Below, one piece after another: positions 61,075 through 64,000 of a stretch of DNA of 64,000 nt. The notes under the pieces were generated by a model that was not told the DNA's origin, searched no databases, and saw nothing but the letters and a program-made list of their open reading frames with translations. Every line of letters starts with the position of its first letter. Positions within the stretch are counted from its first letter, which is position 1. The position numbers were made by a program, and so were the translations under genes. The stretch lies in assembly GCF_007830185.1 (NCBI RefSeq), contig NZ_VLKZ01000001.1, forward strand, positions 434,001 through 498,000, given 5' to 3'. This DNA is from Halalkalibacter nanhaiisediminis. GTDB lineage: Bacteria; Bacillota; Bacilli; Bacillales; Bacillaceae_D.

Positions 61075-61491
61075 CTAACACTTTTGATACAAGGCTTGTG
61101 AGACGCTATGAAAACTATTTTTTGTGAAATGAACCTGCGTCATCTTCTCTCTTAAGAAAATAGTAGCGAGTATGGCTGAAAAAATAGGTGTTGTGGATAC
61201 CAGCAAAGATGCTACTCCTGCACTTACAGTTTGCTCTCCAATACTTAAGGCTGTATGGTAGACTGAAAAACCGAGAAATCCAAGTAACAATATGATGGGA
61301 ACATCCTTTAAGTGAGGTAATCCAATTGTTTCTATAAATCCAAAGATTATTAAACCAACAGACCCTAATAATAGTCGTAATAATGAAAGGTGTTCTGGTG
61401 AATAATGTTCTAGTCCAACTCGTATACCAGGAAAGGCAGATGCCCACAAAATAACAGCAAGAGCATAAGCAATAAATATTCTTACCTTCAT
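61075..61491 (-). pseudogene. Truncated EamA (DMT) transporter gene
   Basis: The frame codes for 138 residues: four TM helices forming the first EamA repeat (VILWASAFPGIRVGLEHYSP, then ATIFLREKMT). After residue ~121 it turns into unrelated sequence (FHSVSQALYQKC) and stops. Complete family members have about 300 residues and ten helices, so the second half is deleted. The junction is near 61135. It starts right at the stop of the small gene before it. Confidence 0.8.
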
Positions 61492-61695
61492 TTAAACCGC
61501 TACAAGTATACTTTCATTCATTTTTTGTTCTTGAGCTTCAGGTACAATAGTTGGTTGAAAATCGATAAGAATTACGGATCTAATTCCTAGTGTGAAGGAT
61601 TCTTGGATTATTTTAAGCTCTTTTTCTAAAAATGTTGGAGATAATTTGTCGTTTAAATCAAATACATTATAACCATTCTCTTTAAAATTGTTCAT
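61492..61695 (-). CDS. Small protein of unknown function
   Basis: The 67-residue product (MNNFKENGYNVFDLNDKLSPTF, ending KMNESILVAV) has no signal peptide or TM helix. GGTGGAG lies 7 bases before ATG, and its stop codon directly abuts the ATG of the truncated transporter gene. It may itself be shortened. It is not recognised. Confidence 0.5.
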   Translation of the reverse strand: MNNFKENGYNVFDLNDKLSPTFLEKELKIIQESFTLGIRSVILIDFQPTIVPEAQEQKMNESILVAV

Positions 61696-61740
61696 TTCTA
61701 CTCCACCTTTTGTAAATATTTTGTATTAAATCTAAAATCA

Positions 61741-61766
61741 TTCTATAATAGAATTTTGTTATAGAA
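61741..61766. promoter_or_regulatory. Operator-like palindromes between divergent genes
   Basis: TTCTATAATAGAA (61741-61753) is a perfect palindrome, and TTATAGAA recurs at 61759-61766. The site lies in the divergent gap between the GntR-type gene and the transporter pair, as expected for control by this regulator. Confidence 0.55.
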
Positions 61767-61818
61767 ATCAACAAATTTCGGAGAAAAAGAACAAACAAAT
61801 AGTAAGGGGGTACCAATT

Positions 61819-62241
61819 TTGATTAACTATCATTTAATTGTTTTAGATATAAAAGAAAAGATTACATCTGGAGAATGGCCACCTTATCTAAAAATCCCTA
61901 CTCAAAATGAGCTTTCTAAAAAGTATAATGTTAATCGTAGTACAATCGTCAAAGCGATTGATGAATTAAAATCTCTAGGTTACTTAAAGGGGATTCAAGG
62001 TAGTGGAACATTTGTATCTTCAGAAATAATTGATTTGAGGCTAAAACAAGCGACAATCGAATGGGAAAATATTAGTAAGTGGTCTTTCTTTTCCAGTGAT
62101 AAAAAACTCGTAAGAAAAATTAATGATTTGGAAACAAACTCTAATAATTCAATTAGATTTTCATTTGTTTTTGAAGGGAAAGAGAATTTTAGAAAAAGGA
62201 GTAAGTATCTTAGCGAAGCATATTCAAAATTTAGTGTCTAG
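61819..62241 (+). pseudogene. Truncated MocR-type GntR regulator
   Basis: The 140-codon frame (TTG start, AAGGGGG 8 bases upstream) encodes a GntR winged helix (about 1-72; IPTQNELSKKYNVNRSTIVKAIDELKSLG and GSGTFV). A linker as in MocR proteins follows (DKKLVRKINDLETNSNNSIRFS). Where the aminotransferase-like domain should begin, it departs into unrelated sequence and stops. Intact members have about 460 residues. It may still bind DNA. MocR genes often lie divergent to an EamA transporter, as here. Confidence 0.75.
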
Positions 62242-62500
62242 TCCTACCTTTTAGAGTTTAATAATATAAAATGATTTTGATGAGACAGCTTTGATAATAG
62301 AATCTCTAAATATAATAAATGATGATTTCTAAATGAAGGAAAGTTAATAGATCTTTGTTAGGAAACTAAAAAGATTTTATTCGTTTCAGAAGTTAATAAA
62401 AGGGTGGAACTCGATAAGGCACTTGCCATTTGAGCTGAGAACAACTCGCTGCAAAGGATCGATTACTAAATCCTGAGTGGATCTTTTTGAGTGGCAATAT

Positions 62501-62671
62501 TCACTTATTTTGTTTTTCCAATCTTTCAATTCGATTTTCAAGTTCCTTAATTTTCGTTTCATATTCTATTTCTTTAAAATGCTTTATTGAACGATCAATT
62601 AAGTTTTGAAGAACAATTACTAATACACTAAAGAAAATTAACCCCAATAGAATTTATAAAAGATAATCCAA
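62501..62671 (-). pseudogene. Small membrane/coiled-coil gene with an in-frame stop
   Basis: On the minus strand TTG 62671, 6 bases after GGGGTG, starts MDYLL and then hits TAA (62656-62654). The same frame continues with a TM helix (ILLGLIFFSVLVIVL) and a charged coiled coil (EYETKIKELENRIERLEKQ), ending at 62501. Read-through of one codon gives a sensible 56-residue protein. Alternatively translation starts at TTG 62647 without a ribosome site (48 residues). Confidence 0.5.
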
Positions 62672-62768
62672 ATGAATTCACCCCATTGTTTATAAATTCA
62701 AACACTAAAAAAGTATTTCTTTTATCACTCTTTACAAAATGCTTCAATAGTTTAAGTATAACATTTCA

Positions 62769-62885
62769 TACTGTTAAGCAGTTGGCTGGGAAGTTTGGGA
62801 AACAGAAGAAGCACAACACGCCGAAACATTCGAAAAAACTGTCATCAGTGAAAACATGCAAGGAGCACCACTCTTATTTGCATTC
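62769..62885 (+). pseudogene. C-terminal gene fragment
   Basis: A frame open only from the TAA at 62773 gives AVGWEVWETEEAQHAETFEK, then TVISENMQGAPLLFAFT and a stop. It has no start codon or ribosome site. It reads like the tail of a real protein whose 5' part is lost. Parent unknown. Confidence 0.35.
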
Positions 62886-62933
62886 ACATAACGGGAGCCC
62901 ATAGCTTTAATCATGAGAAAAGGAGGGGGTAGA

Positions 62934-63212
62934 ATGATTATGGATTTACCAAAAATTATTACTTATACCATGATTGCTTACATTTCTATCTCAATTATTT
63001 TTGTACTATTATCGAAGGATGAACAATTTATAAAATTAGTTAAGTTTGTTTTAAGTTTATGTGCATCATGGTTATTAAGTTTTATAATAGTTTGGGTATT
63101 TTTTAATTTATTAATAGAAAATCAGATATCAGAGTTTGTTTTCGACATTTCAGTTTATTTTATACCTTACCTAGCTTTTATTTGCTTTCAATATTATATT
63201 TATTATCCGTAG
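62934..63212 (+). CDS. Small membrane protein, unrecognised
   Basis: The 92-residue protein has three predicted TM helices (about 5-25, 33-60, 68-88) and almost no soluble part. ATG 62934 follows AAAGGAGGGGG by 6 bases. AT-rich codon use differs from the core genes and matches the rest of this island. No family recognised. Confidence 0.6.
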   Translation: MIMDLPKIITYTMIAYISISIIFVLLSKDEQFIKLVKFVLSLCASWLLSFIIVWVFFNLLIENQISEFVFDISVYFIPYLAFICFQYYIYYP

Positions 63213-63235
63213 AGTCTATCTTGATAAACAGTTTG

Positions 63236-63436
63236 TTACTTTAAGTTATTCTTGAAATACTCCATGATTGTTCTTCTTGAACCTTTCTGAATATCTTGTT
63301 CGGTCCAGCTGTGAGGATAAGGTTCCTTTCCATAGACTTCTAAAAGTTTTGACTTTAGTTTCAGTTGATGTAGTATGATTTTTCTTATTAACTTAAATAC
63401 ATAGTAAATAGGTTGTAATTTATTTAAGTTGGAGAT
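63236..63436 (-). pseudogene. Remnant of a small conserved protein
   Basis: A minus-strand frame open for 66 codons lacks any start codon. It encodes KIILHQLKLKSKLLEVYGKE, PYPHSWTEQDIQKG and MEYFKNNLK, with a natural-looking charged, helical composition. The missing start suggests decay. Parent not identified with confidence. Confidence 0.4.
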
Positions 63437-63460
63437 TCATATTTTAGGAGGATAAATATA

Positions 63461-64000
63461 ATGATATTTAAAAAACTTTTCTTAGCTTTTATTTTTACAA
63501 TTATTTCATTGCATGTAACTGGCTGTGGTATGGGAGCTTCTCCAAATGGAAGTGAACAGGACATAAATTCTGAAACGCCAGAACAAAATGAACAAGACTT
63601 GTCATCTCATCCTTCACATGACCTTCCTTTCCATGAGCTAATAAATAAAATCATTGAGGATGGACATAAAATTGCTTTAGTTGGAGATTCAGAAAAATAT
63701 AATCCTCCTTCAAAATTTCAAAACTCTGTAGAAAATATCGATATTGAAAACATAACATCCGAAGATTACCTTGCTATTTTTTTTATGTCTGATCAATTGC
63801 AGCATTTAGATAATTCAGATGTATTAGAACTAGTAGAAAGCGGAACTAGTGTTTTTTTCGAGAGAGAACCATTCTCAATAGAGAAATTAATGAAATGGAT
63901 AGAAAATAAGGAAATCCCCGCTGAAATGGCTGAAATGGGGGAAAGTAGAAAGGATGAAGATATCGTATACGTATCCCTAGATGCAGAAGAGGGAATTATT
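63461..64000 (+). CDS. Lipoprotein of unknown function, 3' end outside the window
   Basis: 180 codons are present with no stop. A signal peptide with lipobox VTGC (Cys22) is followed by a polar linker rich in Glu, Gln, Asn and Ser, then an alpha/beta-like segment (HKIALVGDSEKYNPPS, later EDYLAIFFMSDQLQHL). AGGAGGAT lies 9 bases before ATG. No family recognised; it would be lipid-anchored by Lgt. Confidence 0.7.
   Translation, partial: MIFKKLFLAFIFTIISLHVTGCGMGASPNGSEQDINSETPEQNEQDLSSHPSHDLPFHELINKIIEDGHKIALVGDSEKYNPPSKFQNSVENIDIENITSEDYLAIFFMSDQLQHLDNSDVLELVESGTSVFFEREPFSIEKLMKWIENKEIPAEMAEMGESRKDEDIVYVSLDAEEGII

Noticed and set aside
62395-62500. AGGGTGGAACTCG resembling a T-box core
   Set aside because: The canonical core continues ACCGCG, no specifier stem is visible, no strong terminator follows, and no synthetase or amino-acid gene lies downstream.
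62686-62904. 72-codon + frame with a Lys/His-rich tail
   Set aside because: Another frame of the same DNA gives a more protein-like C-terminal fragment; no ribosome site precedes this start.

Overview
The window is a low-GC Firmicute chromosome of the Bacillus type. Gene order and protein sequences match the Bacillus subtilis blocks cccB-ftsEX-ctpB-minJ, csbA-uvrBA, yvlBCD-hprK-lgt-yvoD-ppaX-yvoF, the his operon, trxB-yvcI-rapZ-yvcK-whiA-crh, cggR-gapA-pgk-tpiA-gpmI-eno, and secG-yvaK-rnr-smpB-ssrA. Very acidic linkers in exported lipoproteins, and a tmRNA tag ending NNNFALAA, hint at an alkaliphilic Bacillaceae (Alkalihalobacillus-like). That is an inference; no species can be named from this sequence alone.

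Layout. 1-7.8 kb: YitT membrane protein, cytochrome c551, FtsE/FtsX followed by a coiled-coil M23 peptidase, a CtpB-type processing protease and MinJ. 8.1-9.6 kb: flagellar stator MotA/MotB. 9.7-15.1 kb: csbA and the SOS-type uvrBA pair. 15.4-21.2 kb: envelope-stress genes yvlBCD, then hprK-lgt-yvoD-ppaX-yvoF. 21.2-32.7 kb: an accessory segment lying between yvoF and hisZ, genes I recall as neighbours in B. subtilis. It holds a response-regulator remnant, a PilZ-like gene, an IS1182-type transposase remnant, NlpC/P60 and SleB-type hydrolases, YjcZ-type small proteins, a His/Gln-rich SDR dehydrogenase, and a sigma-54 module (activator, upstream activating dyad, -24/-12 promoter, SCP2-like protein, alpha/beta hydrolase). 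32.7-39.2 kb: hisZGDBHAF-hisIE. 39.4-45.5 kb: TPR protein, trxB, yvcI-rapZ-yvcK-whiA-crh. 45.5-48.1 kb: clpP (minus strand, CtsR site), rpoN/sigL (with a cre-like site) and a glutaredoxin-like gene. 48.2-55.3 kb: the glycolytic operon behind a CggR operator. 55.4-60.9 kb: secG, two esterases, rnr, smpB, ssrA. 60.9-64 kb: AT-rich DNA downstream of ssrA with several truncated genes, ending in a lipoprotein gene that runs off the window.

How parts connect. HprK and its target Crh (Gln15, Ser46) are both here, as is PpaX, which removes the pyrophosphate HprK makes. P-Ser-Crh is a CcpA co-effector, and a cre-like site lies in front of sigL. Sigma-54 would in turn be needed by the activator-driven hydrolase operon. 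The window therefore contains most of a possible carbon-catabolite to sigma-54 to catabolic-module chain.

The least explained items are the sigma-54 hydrolase module, a dispersed ~70-80 bp intergenic repeat present three times, a pair of identical 24-bp palindromic sites 2.3 kb apart, and the decayed island behind ssrA.
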